Positions 48,666 through 56,287 of a DNA stretch of 64,000 nucleotides are shown piece after piece; the first letter of the stretch is position 1, and every line of letters begins with the position of its first letter. This DNA comes from Pseudomonas paraversuta (GTDB taxonomy: Bacteria; Pseudomonadota; Gammaproteobacteria; Pseudomonadales; Pseudomonadaceae). The DNA is taken from assembly GCF_904063065.1 (NCBI RefSeq), contig NZ_CAJFCL010000007.1, positions 1 to 64,000 on the forward strand, given 5' to 3'. Both the position numbers and the translations under genes were made by a program. Below the pieces are notes generated by a model. That model made no database searches. It was given only the letters and a program-made list of their open reading frames with translations, and was not told the origin of the DNA.

Positions 48666-49801
48666 TACGGGATGAACTTGCCAAGCTTCTTCGCGATATA
48701 ACTCCAGCACAAATGGAGTCTTACATGCTGTCCCATGGCTGGTTTCGCGACGGAGACTTCAAAGGGCTAGCGTCAATATGGCATAGATCCAGCCCCGACC
48801 AAGCCGATGCGGAAATCTTACTACCTAGTTCCGCTACTTCTAAAGACTTCGCAGATCGCATGGTAGATGCAGTAATTTCCATGTCAATATTTGAGGTTCG
48901 ATCACCTATAACTGTATTAAAAGAGGTTATGGGTTACTTTTCCGATCTAGTCCGAATACGTGTATTTCACGATGATGTTGATGCTGGAACTATTCCAATT
49001 AATGATGGTGTACTCTTAAATATACGCGCACGTGATCTAATGGCTTCTGCGGTGATGTCTACAGCGTTTAAGAGACGGCACTTTATGGGGAAACGATCGC
49101 CAGAAGTGAAGGCATACATTGATTCGCTCCGCTTGGGGCAAACAGAAGTTGGTAGCTATATTGTGAATATAATCGCTCCGACTGGGCCAATACAGAGCGA
49201 CCAGAAGTCTTTTGAAGATGTTCCATTGTCAAATATCGTCACTTCTAATTTGGCGTCTGGTCTTGAGGCTCTGACCCTTGCAGTCGATAAATTTTCGACA
49301 ATTGGGGACCTCACCGTATTTGATGCAGCAGTTGCTAGCGGAGCAAGCTCCAATATGTGTGATGCACTTATAGGACTCAGTGGTGCAGAAAAGAAGCGCG
49401 GTTTTGAAATTTCAATTACCCCATCACATTGCCATCAAACCATTTCAAGAATAAAAAAATATAGATTTGATTGTGAGACCATCGCCAAAATCGCGGACGC
49501 GTCAGCCTATTACAAAGATAACTATGTACTGCCAGCGCGAACTATCATAGGCTCTATAAAACGATTGGACAGGCCATTGAATGACGAGGCGGGTACCATC
49601 ACAGTAACGACGATGATTGGAGATACTGAAAAGCATGTGTCTATTCAAGTGGGGCCTGACGAGTACATGCATGCTGTAAATGCGCATAAGCAAAAAACAG
49701 CGATTCAATGCACTGGCGACCTTCATGTTTCGGCACGGAGCTCGAAGCTACTAAATCCATCGGGGTTTCGGGTCTTATCTAACGGTGAGTTTCCCTTCTG
49801 A
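48662..49801 (+). CDS. Partner of the DUF4365-like protein, 379 aa, unknown
   Basis: No family recognised. The N-terminal part is helical (MIRDELAKLLRDITPAQME). The middle contains SHCHQTISRIKKYRFDC, and the C-terminal 70 residues look like a beta domain (TITVTTMIGDTEKHVSIQV). ATGA overlap with the DUF4365 gene ties the two. The gene is AT-rich compared with the primase. As a pair they resemble an uncharacterised two-gene defence or toxin module; the second protein may supply recognition. Confidence 0.6.
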   Translation: MIRDELAKLLRDITPAQMESYMLSHGWFRDGDFKGLASIWHRSSPDQADAEILLPSSATSKDFADRMVDAVISMSIFEVRSPITVLKEVMGYFSDLVRIRVFHDDVDAGTIPINDGVLLNIRARDLMASAVMSTAFKRRHFMGKRSPEVKAYIDSLRLGQTEVGSYIVNIIAPTGPIQSDQKSFEDVPLSNIVTSNLASGLEALTLAVDKFSTIGDLTVFDAAVASGASSNMCDALIGLSGAEKKRGFEISITPSHCHQTISRIKKYRFDCETIAKIADASAYYKDNYVLPARTIIGSIKRLDRPLNDEAGTITVTTMIGDTEKHVSIQVGPDEYMHAVNAHKQKTAIQCTGDLHVSARSSKLLNPSGFRVLSNGEFPF

Positions 49802-49806
49802 TTAAG

Positions 49807-49883
49807 TCAAGCTGGTAGTGAGTTATATGGATACGGACCTCCGGTGGAGAGAGACTCCACGGCTTGAAAAACCGCCAGCTTGA
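49807..49883. repeat. Nested inverted repeats between convergent cargo modules
   Basis: TCAAGCTGG (49807-49815) and CCAGCTTGA (49875-49883) are perfect complements and enclose GTGGAG (49844-49849) with CTCCAC (49855-49860). The 222-base gap 49802-50023 has no gene. It lies at the 3' ends of two convergent units, so a double-sided terminator is the simplest reading, though no T tracts are present. Confidence 0.5.
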
Positions 49884-50023
49884 GCGCCAGACGGGAGTGG
49901 AAAAACTTTATGCGCCCACCTGTTTTGGCGAGTGGACGCAATGGGCGAATGTGTTCTTGACGTCGAAATACTCTAGCTAATGATCAAATGGCTCGATTGC
50001 CTGAGATCACTTCTCAGAAAAAA

Positions 50024-50641
50024 TTAACTACCATTAGGGGGAGACTCAGGAACAATGCCTTTTTCAAAGAAACTTTCAGATTGTTCTGCCAAGCTCACAT
50101 CGTCAACTAGTTCGTCGCAGCGCCCAAACTTTCTATAGAAACGGTTTAAATTACATATGTAAATTGTGTAACCACCCTTGTCTGAGCATTCCACGTAGAG
50201 ACGATTGAACTTGGCAATATGCTCTTCATATGAGTCGAAATGAGGGTGAACAATTCTGAACAACAAAGGATTTTTAGGATAATTTACTCTGCTCGCCGCC
50301 AATACTGGTTTTACTAATACCTCTCGACTGGACTTGAACTCGTTACAGTCAGGACATATTACACACATATTCTTAGGTTCAAACATAAAATCAAGATACT
50401 GGGATTTTGGAACAATATGCTCAATTTGCGCTCCAAATGCTGAATATGATGAGATCGGCCCTAAACAGTAGACGCACGTAAGCCGCTGAACAGTCCGATA
50501 GTACTCTCGAATTTCTCTTCGAACGGGCTGTAGCACATCATCGCCCCAACTTGTATGCGAGTAGTTAGGCGAAGCTTTTTTCTGTTCGACGATCACAGAC
50601 GATGCATCGCTAAATGCTAAGGGCTTTTCAATTAACGGCAT
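50024..50641 (-). CDS. HNH endonuclease of a Septu-like (PtuB) pair
   Basis: The 205-aa product from ATG 50641 has an HNH/zinc-finger layout: CVYC (56-59), QIEHIVPKSQY (Glu74-His75), NMCVICPDCNEFK (Asn91, Cys96, Cys99). This fits the HNH effectors called PtuB or retron-linked HNH. The ATG lies within the upstream ATPase gene, giving a 14-base overlap and coupled translation. In Septu the ATPase and HNH protein together cut invader nucleic acid. Family is inferred from architecture; it could equally be the McrA-like HNH of another ATPase pair. Confidence 0.65.
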   Translation of the reverse strand: MPLIEKPLAFSDASSVIVEQKKASPNYSHTSWGDDVLQPVRREIREYYRTVQRLTCVYCLGPISSYSAFGAQIEHIVPKSQYLDFMFEPKNMCVICPDCNEFKSSREVLVKPVLAASRVNYPKNPLLFRIVHPHFDSYEEHIAKFNRLYVECSDKGGYTIYICNLNRFYRKFGRCDELVDDVSLAEQSESFFEKGIVPESPPNGS

Positions 50642-51962
50642 AGTGTTCACATAGCATAGCAACGGATAGAATTAATTCTTTTACCGGATCGCTCTCATCG
50701 AGTTGTTCTTTAAATTGTAAAAGTCGTGACAAATCCGCCTGAGAGGATAGCGTTACTTCTTTACTGTGCTTTACTTTTGCTAGAAGGTTAAAAGCAAGAC
50801 GAGAAATATACTCATTCATAATACCAGGAGCATCAAATAACTCTGCCAGTTGAAAATCTGCTGACTTATCGTGGAACTCTTCTGCGTCGTATAGCACACC
50901 GCGAGACAAGGAAGCAATGTAGCAACCGCGACCTCGTAATCTAGCTATTATCTGAGGGGAGTGAGTTGCGATGATGAACTGGCAGTTATGATAGCTGGCG
51001 AAGGATGAGGTGAGCAGTTCCATGAACTCTTCTTGCCATCTCGGGTGCAGGCTTATCTCGGGTTCATCAATAAGAATTAGTGAGTTATCCGTTATGTGCC
51101 CCGAAATACCCAAAATTAGCACCAACAAACATTGTTCGCCCGAACTGGCTTTTTTTAGAGATAGCTGGCCAAAACCAAATTTATCTAATGTAAAATCCAT
51201 CAGCCGCATCAGCCCTACTTCAAGAAGGACCAAGACGGATAATATTATGGGTTTACTAGCCTGATAGTTACCAAAATTTAGTGTAGATTTGGAAAAATCA
51301 GCTTTTAGCTCAATTGCCTTTCTTTTAGTCAAAATATTATTAACTGTAACCATTGCGTCTAGGACTTCAAGTAGTCGACCATAATGTAAATTCTCCAGAA
51401 GTTCAAAATAACGCTCGTCAACCTCTATTGAATGTTCGCGCTCTAGCCGTCTAAGCTCAATTGCCAGGCTAGTCCCCTCAACTCTAGATATATCGTAAGT
51501 ATCCCGACTATTCCGTAGATAACCTGGCTTCAAAATAAAATCGGCAACAGGACGAAAACTTAGTGAGTCAAAAACTGCCGCGAGATTATGAGTCCCATCT
51601 TCTGAAGTTAGCTTCTCCAGCAGTCCTTTTGCAGCAGATGAAATTAGAGATACAGAATTAGAGCTCTGATAAATACCCTCAGTTCGCATTCCGACGTATC
51701 TATAGTTAGCCTTAGTAGTATTATTGGATCTATTTCGTGGACTAGGAAATTTATCAAAGGGACTAGTAGATACCGCGATAACCTTAGAATAATCTTCGGT
51801 CACGATAGAAATTTGCGCGATAGAGGATAAAAGGCGACTTTTTCCGATTCCATTTTTTCCGACTAAAATCGTGTACCAGCTTTTAACTCCTGGCGGCACC
51901 TCATCAGGAGTAATTCGCACAAGTTTTTTATCAAAATCAATGTTTATCAATCGCGAATCCAT
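50628..51962 (-). CDS. AAA ATPase of a Septu-like (PtuA) pair
   Basis: The 444-aa protein is an OLD/SMC-like ATPase. Walker A is GKNGIGKSR (about 35-43), the signature is KKASSGEQCLLVLIL, Walker B is SLILIDEPEISLHPRWQ, and the switch His is in FIIATHSPQII. No fused nuclease is present, so it needs a partner; the HNH gene overlaps its end. The pair fits PtuA-PtuB of Septu. AT-rich with rare-codon use compared with core genes, consistent with horizontal origin. Confidence 0.75.
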   Translation of the reverse strand: MDSRLINIDFDKKLVRITPDEVPPGVKSWYTILVGKNGIGKSRLLSSIAQISIVTEDYSKVIAVSTSPFDKFPSPRNRSNNTTKANYRYVGMRTEGIYQSSNSVSLISSAAKGLLEKLTSEDGTHNLAAVFDSLSFRPVADFILKPGYLRNSRDTYDISRVEGTSLAIELRRLEREHSIEVDERYFELLENLHYGRLLEVLDAMVTVNNILTKRKAIELKADFSKSTLNFGNYQASKPIILSVLVLLEVGLMRLMDFTLDKFGFGQLSLKKASSGEQCLLVLILGISGHITDNSLILIDEPEISLHPRWQEEFMELLTSSFASYHNCQFIIATHSPQIIARLRGRGCYIASLSRGVLYDAEEFHDKSADFQLAELFDAPGIMNEYISRLAFNLLAKVKHSKEVTLSSQADLSRLLQFKEQLDESDPVKELILSVAMLCEHYAVN

Positions 51963-52198
51963 TTTAAATCACTCCTTATCCATTTGCCCGATGCTTGATG
52001 TTAACTGTGCGCTTCACCTCAGTCACTCGCTCTTCGAAGTGTTCTTCTATTCACTCATCACAATCTATGCTCCTGAGGTATCATATATGCGTCTAAAATG
52101 AAAGCTTGTGACCGGAAGCTAACTCCCTAAAATAGGCGCTTTCTGACACTAGTAATCATTGGACCGCGCATGTACGAGCGGTCCTACTCAAAGCAAAC

Positions 52199-52657
52199 CT
52201 ATTGCTTATGTTTCATACAAAATATTTTTTGACTTAATGCAAACGTAGCGATAACTATGGCCAGGATATTCGTAACAGCTAGAAAGCCTGAAAATCTTGC
52301 AGGACTATCAGGTCTAACTATTTTAGCATTACAAATATTATAATCCGAAACCGCGCTCCAAATTGCTAAATACGTTAAAACTGTAAAAGTAGAAAAAATC
52401 AGCATAGCCCAGCTATTGCGTATCATCCAGAGATGTCTTCTCTCAAAGAGAGACTTAATATAAGCATCTCTATCAAGTTTACATTCAGACTGATCAAGTA
52501 TATTGGGCAAGGCGAAAGCGACTATCCCGCTATTCACAAGAATTATTATTGTACGCAAACCAAATTGTTCGTAAAAACACCAAATTCGGTAAGGATTTAC
52601 GAAGAGCGAAAGCTGACTCGACATAAAATCAAAATATGAGGCAATTGCTTCAAACAT
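52199..52657 (-). CDS. Small membrane protein after the RuBisCO-like gene
   Basis: The 152-aa product has three hydrophobic segments: TIIILVNSGIVAFALPNIL, NSWAMLIFSTFTVLTYLAIW and FLAVTNILAIVIATFALSQ. No cleavable signal peptide is clear. It starts 11 bases after the RuBisCO-like gene stops, so it belongs to that operon. Function unknown; small membrane effectors are common in defence operons. Confidence 0.65.
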   Translation of the reverse strand: MFEAIASYFDFMSSQLSLFVNPYRIWCFYEQFGLRTIIILVNSGIVAFALPNILDQSECKLDRDAYIKSLFERRHLWMIRNSWAMLIFSTFTVLTYLAIWSAVSDYNICNAKIVRPDSPARFSGFLAVTNILAIVIATFALSQKIFCMKHKQ

Positions 52658-52668
52658 ATAAGTAACCT

Positions 52669-54087
52669 CTAAACAAACTCGGAATCGTCTGCGGTCCAGT
52701 AGTTCCAGTTCGCTTGCGTGAAGTTACTGAGCTTATTAGCAGCCATGAACTCTCTTGGAATTATGTACTCCGAATCTGTTTCATCCTTTATTTGCTTGAC
52801 CGTTTCAGCATCTAAAAGAGGGAAATCCATAAGCGTTTTGTATGCCGGCTTGTCTTTCTTGCTGGACAATTTAAGGTTATATGCTGCTAGCTTTTTTCTG
52901 CAGTCAATAGCGTAATCTAGAACCTTCATACAAAGTTCAGCACCGGCTTCCACTCCATTTTTGTTAGTGGCAACTGCACCACCAAGAAAGAGGCTAACTT
53001 TCGGCCCATAAAGCTCGTAATACAAGTGTAAAAGACCCGTAGATATACCACCTGATATAGTTGGTATAAAGCGAGACCTCTGAATGTGACTACTAAAGCG
53101 ATTTATAGATTCTGCCAACAGTGTTAAGTCCTCAGTCGCATTGTAGTGTCTCTTATTTCCTGGAAGGGCAACAAAACCACCAGGGTACATTATATCTACG
53201 CCGCACTGAGATAAATACTTATCGAAGAAAACATCCGGAATACGTTGAGATAGGGCTTTCTTGATTAGCGGGTAGGATGTGATTATTATATCCGGGTTCA
53301 GCTCTTTTACTTTTTTTATCTTGGATATTGCGTCAAGCCCAGCATCTATTTTGACTGTCACAGGGTAATTGGATACAGCCGTTGACAGCTTCGCTATAGC
53401 GCGCTCCAGATTACCCGAGTAGTTACTCAAGTTCACAGAGTATGTCGATATATTACCTCTCGGCTTGTAGAGTTTGGCGACTTCACTAGCGAGCTCGATA
53501 TGCCAATCTAGGTCGTACTCATTTAGAAGCATTTTTCTTGTATCGGGTTCAATTATATTGAAACCAAGCTTCGCTGCTTCTATGCACTGCACTCTGAAGT
53601 CTTCATTGGATAATCCAAGCCTGGGCTTTACCGAAAACCCTAGCAATGGGGTAAAGTCATCCAGCTTAAAATTGTTTCGAATTGAGCGCGGCTGAGTACG
53701 TTTTAAAATCAGGTTATGCTCAAGTTCTTTCCATTGAACATCATTAATGTGGATTCGCTTTATTGATGCATTTGAAATGCTAAACATATCTCCCACAATG
53801 GAGTCAATGAGATGTGTATCTCCGCCAGAGCCGATGGGGAAGTAGCGAGAAGGAATAATCAACTCGAAAAAATATTCTTTCCCTCTAATGTGAGTAAACT
53901 TATTTTCTAAAAACCTCGGATCTAAAGTATAACGAATATCAGGACTTAAACGGTCAATGATTTTTTTTGAGTAGCTATCAAAACTGCCGGCCAGGATATT
54001 CTGCCTAATTGACAGAAACACACTCTCAATTGTAGTGATTGATTCCTCGGACAGTTCGATTAATCCATTGATTATTATACGTGGCAT
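52669..54087 (-). CDS. Divergent RuBisCO-like protein (large-subunit fold), 472 aa
   Basis: Two segments match the RuBisCO large-chain barrel: FSVKPRLGLS (Lys154; compare the TIKPKLGLS signature with catalytic Lys175) and TISGGISTGLLHLYYELYG with LFLGGAVATNKNGVEAGAE (Ser345, Gly347, Gly369-370; the phosphate-binding loops). The carbamylated-Lys motif KDDE is replaced by IEPDT (180-183: Glu, Pro, Asp, Thr), and the His294 and loop-6 Lys regions are also altered. It therefore cannot be a carboxylase. The start ATG is inside the preceding GNAT-ASCH gene (13-base overlap). A sugar-phosphate or nucleotide-like substrate is inferred. Confidence 0.75.
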   Translation of the reverse strand: MPRIIINGLIELSEESITTIESVFLSIRQNILAGSFDSYSKKIIDRLSPDIRYTLDPRFLENKFTHIRGKEYFFELIIPSRYFPIGSGGDTHLIDSIVGDMFSISNASIKRIHINDVQWKELEHNLILKRTQPRSIRNNFKLDDFTPLLGFSVKPRLGLSNEDFRVQCIEAAKLGFNIIEPDTRKMLLNEYDLDWHIELASEVAKLYKPRGNISTYSVNLSNYSGNLERAIAKLSTAVSNYPVTVKIDAGLDAISKIKKVKELNPDIIITSYPLIKKALSQRIPDVFFDKYLSQCGVDIMYPGGFVALPGNKRHYNATEDLTLLAESINRFSSHIQRSRFIPTISGGISTGLLHLYYELYGPKVSLFLGGAVATNKNGVEAGAELCMKVLDYAIDCRKKLAAYNLKLSSKKDKPAYKTLMDFPLLDAETVKQIKDETDSEYIIPREFMAANKLSNFTQANWNYWTADDSEFV

Positions 54088-55262
54088 GTCAGGTTATCCG
54101 GATTAAATAAGGCTGTGATTTCAAATGCAATGTACGAATCACTGGGGGTTTTTAATATAGTACGCGCCTTCTCTGCGGCGTCCGCTAGAGAAGAGGCTAT
54201 AGGTATAACACTTTGGAAGTCTCCGATTTTTGCAAGTACGGACTCAATGGATTCACCTGTAATTACTTTATTAATCATACCCCAAAGTTTTTTATTTGTG
54301 CTATAACCCAGCCTCAGCTCTACTGGCCTACCCGGGTATATATGACGCTCCGTGAATTGCCCACGTGCACGGCGTAGCTCCCAAGTTTTTTTATTATTCG
54401 CAAACCATAAAAAAGGATCTTGTGATAAAGGTACGAACAATCGTGCGTTTTCAACGACCGACGTACTTTCTATTTTTTTCCAATAATACATTTTTACGCA
54501 AGGCTTAAGTTTTGGGAAGAGATCGCCATTAGAACTATAAGATACCGTACTTTGATTTCTAAGCTTAATTTTGTTGAAGCCTGCGTACTCTAAAAAGTCA
54601 CGTGATAGCGAGTCTTCGACTCCACAGGTACGAATAACTTCTACATGCTTCACTGGAAAAGGTAGCACTGCAGGGATAGCTTTTAATGTCTCTTGTATCA
54701 GACGGGTTCCAATATGGTGATCACTGTACTTTTGCGCTTTTGCAATACGACTAACCCAAATCAATTCTAGCTGATTCTGTAGTGCATTATGGATTTCAGA
54801 AGTAGTACCACCCCAGCCTTCAAAACTTATGTTTAAATCTTCGCATAGCGATGTGTTTATATAGTACCTGCCTTTAGGATTACCAAACTTCAGAGTATCG
54901 AGAATACAGCAGGCAACAACTTCGTCACGATCCTTAAGAGCAAAAAAAAACCCCCTATTAGGAGAGGTGAGATAATGAACCCTAGATATCAAGGCAGTAC
55001 ACGCTTTTTTGTCTTTCTCCGATACCACAACCGAGAATGTTAGGGGAGGAAGTTCTGGAATACTGATTGCTTTACAGTAGTAAGGATATACCTGAATTAC
55101 TGCATCGTTTAATTTAATGCATACTACCTTGTCTGCATTCACAACCAAAACGGCACCTTCATTTGCCAATACAGACTTATAGAACCCTGATAAGCCAAAC
55201 GGTATATGTATTACACTTTTGTCAGCAAAGCGAAAAATGCGCTGACTGTTTATGACTTTCAT
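54075..55262 (-). CDS. GNAT acetyltransferase-ASCH domain fusion, 395 aa
   Basis: The protein from ATG 55262 (MKVINSQRIFRF) has a GNAT domain at about 75-235, with KYSDHHIGTRLI as the CoA-binding loop and FLEYAGFNKIK at its end. An ASCH domain covers about 270-345 (DPFLWFANNKKTWELRRARG, VELRLGYSTNKKLWGMI). AAGGA lies 8 bases upstream of the chosen ATG; an extra 14 open codons precede it. ASCH is a PUA-like, nucleic-acid-linked fold; GNAT proteins with such domains include DNA-base modifiers of the Mom type. Its stop overlaps the RuBisCO-like gene start. Confidence 0.7.
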   Translation of the reverse strand: MKVINSQRIFRFADKSVIHIPFGLSGFYKSVLANEGAVLVVNADKVVCIKLNDAVIQVYPYYCKAISIPELPPLTFSVVVSEKDKKACTALISRVHYLTSPNRGFFFALKDRDEVVACCILDTLKFGNPKGRYYINTSLCEDLNISFEGWGGTTSEIHNALQNQLELIWVSRIAKAQKYSDHHIGTRLIQETLKAIPAVLPFPVKHVEVIRTCGVEDSLSRDFLEYAGFNKIKLRNQSTVSYSSNGDLFPKLKPCVKMYYWKKIESTSVVENARLFVPLSQDPFLWFANNKKTWELRRARGQFTERHIYPGRPVELRLGYSTNKKLWGMINKVITGESIESVLAKIGDFQSVIPIASSLADAAEKARTILKTPSDSYIAFEITALFNPDNLTCHV

Positions 55263-55364
55263 CCTCAGAATCCTTTTTAGAGAACTATTTTTTATAGACA
55301 ACAAATTGATACTTAAATGGCAGGAGCTGGCCTACTTCTATTCGTGACTACAAAGTAAATTGGC

Positions 55365-55667
55365 CTATAGTGCTAATTTAACATCTACAAACCTAGTGAT
55401 TCGCTCAGTCAAATCGAAAACCTCAACAGACAGAAGACGATACTCATCCGTAACTTGTTCCTGACTTTTGTTAGCTAGAAAAAAAAGCTTAGTGGCCGAC
55501 TCACGAACTGCACGCGGAAGATCGTCTAGAGGATCAATTCCATTGACACGAACCCAACGATCGATTGCGCCAGTAGAAAGGCCATAAAGTTCTTCCTTCC
55601 AAAAAATTCGATTAACAAGGTTAAGAATTACACGCTGGGCGTCAATTCGATTGTTGAATTCAGTCAT
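55365..55667 (-). CDS. Small helical partner of the nucleotidyltransferase, 100 aa
   Basis: The frame starts MTEFNNRIDAQRVILNLVNR and is predicted all-helical, ending TRFVDVKLAL. Its ATG overlaps the stop of the nucleotidyltransferase gene as ATGA. It has no HEPN RxxxxH motif, so it is not a standard HEPN toxin. The tight coupling still resembles a two-component module. Function unknown. Confidence 0.65.
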   Translation of the reverse strand: MTEFNNRIDAQRVILNLVNRIFWKEELYGLSTGAIDRWVRVNGIDPLDDLPRAVRESATKLFFLANKSQEQVTDEYRLLSVEVFDLTERITRFVDVKLAL

Positions 55668-56287
55668 GGTGAATGCTTGCTCCGTAACGCTTCCATCCAA
55701 CGTGGAACATTCGAGACTGCGTTGGTAGCGGTAATAATTTCTTCATGCGAGAGATTTACTCCATAACCTCTTGTCGATAATAATCGTGCACGTATTAATA
55801 TGGAGAATGCTTGAGAATCAATATCGAGGCATGGCTGAGTCATCAGAGGAGACTTTCTAGAGAAGATGGGTTGTCCAAGCGAAAGCGAATGACAGGTCGC
55901 GAAATTTCGAATGGCTAAGAACATACAAGAGAGGTGAAAAGTCGCACTATTGGAAGACTGGCTCAGTTCGTGATAAGAGCGGTCGAAAAGCTTTCGGAAT
56001 TTGATACAGTCTATGTCACCTCCGATGTAACGCGCGGGTTTACCAAGGTCACTTAGAAAGTCCGTACCATCCGGCGAGAAAAGCAACCTTGACTCTAGAT
56101 GTAAGTGCCAAGCAAATGGATTGCCCTCTTCCCACAAAGCTTGAACTCGTTCATATCGATACACCGAATATTTTTCGCGATCAACCTGCTCTGCTGAGCA
56201 GTCGACGCAGGCTAGCAGATCAATATCCGACCCTAGGTCGATCTCGCCTCGGCAGACGGATCCGAAGGCGTAAATGTGCATATTCAT
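55664..56287 (-). CDS. Minimal nucleotidyltransferase-like protein, 207 aa
   Basis: The N-terminus MNMHIYAFGSVCRGEIDLGSDIDLLACVD contains the DNA-polymerase-beta-like nucleotidyltransferase pattern GSx(8-10)GSDIDLL with the two metal Asp (21 and 23). A helical C-terminal half follows. Its ATG overlaps the stop of the pentapeptide gene as ATGA, and its own stop overlaps the 100-aa gene. Such enzymes add nucleotides to proteins, tRNA or drugs. Role in this operon inferred only. Confidence 0.75.
   Translation of the reverse strand: MNMHIYAFGSVCRGEIDLGSDIDLLACVDCSAEQVDREKYSVYRYERVQALWEEGNPFAWHLHLESRLLFSPDGTDFLSDLGKPARYIGGDIDCIKFRKLFDRSYHELSQSSNSATFHLSCMFLAIRNFATCHSLSLGQPIFSRKSPLMTQPCLDIDSQAFSILIRARLLSTRGYGVNLSHEEIITATNAVSNVPRWMEALRSKHSP

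Noticed and set aside
49807..49883. Integron attC site
   Set aside because: Nested arms suggest a hairpin, but no conserved core triplets or RYYYAAC boxes are seen and no integron integrase is present.
50024..51962. Retron system
   Set aside because: The HNH/ATPase pair occurs in some retrons, but no reverse transcriptase or msr-msd structure is present nearby.
55365..55667. HEPN toxin
   Set aside because: The RxxxxH motif is absent, so the standard MNT-HEPN assignment is not made.
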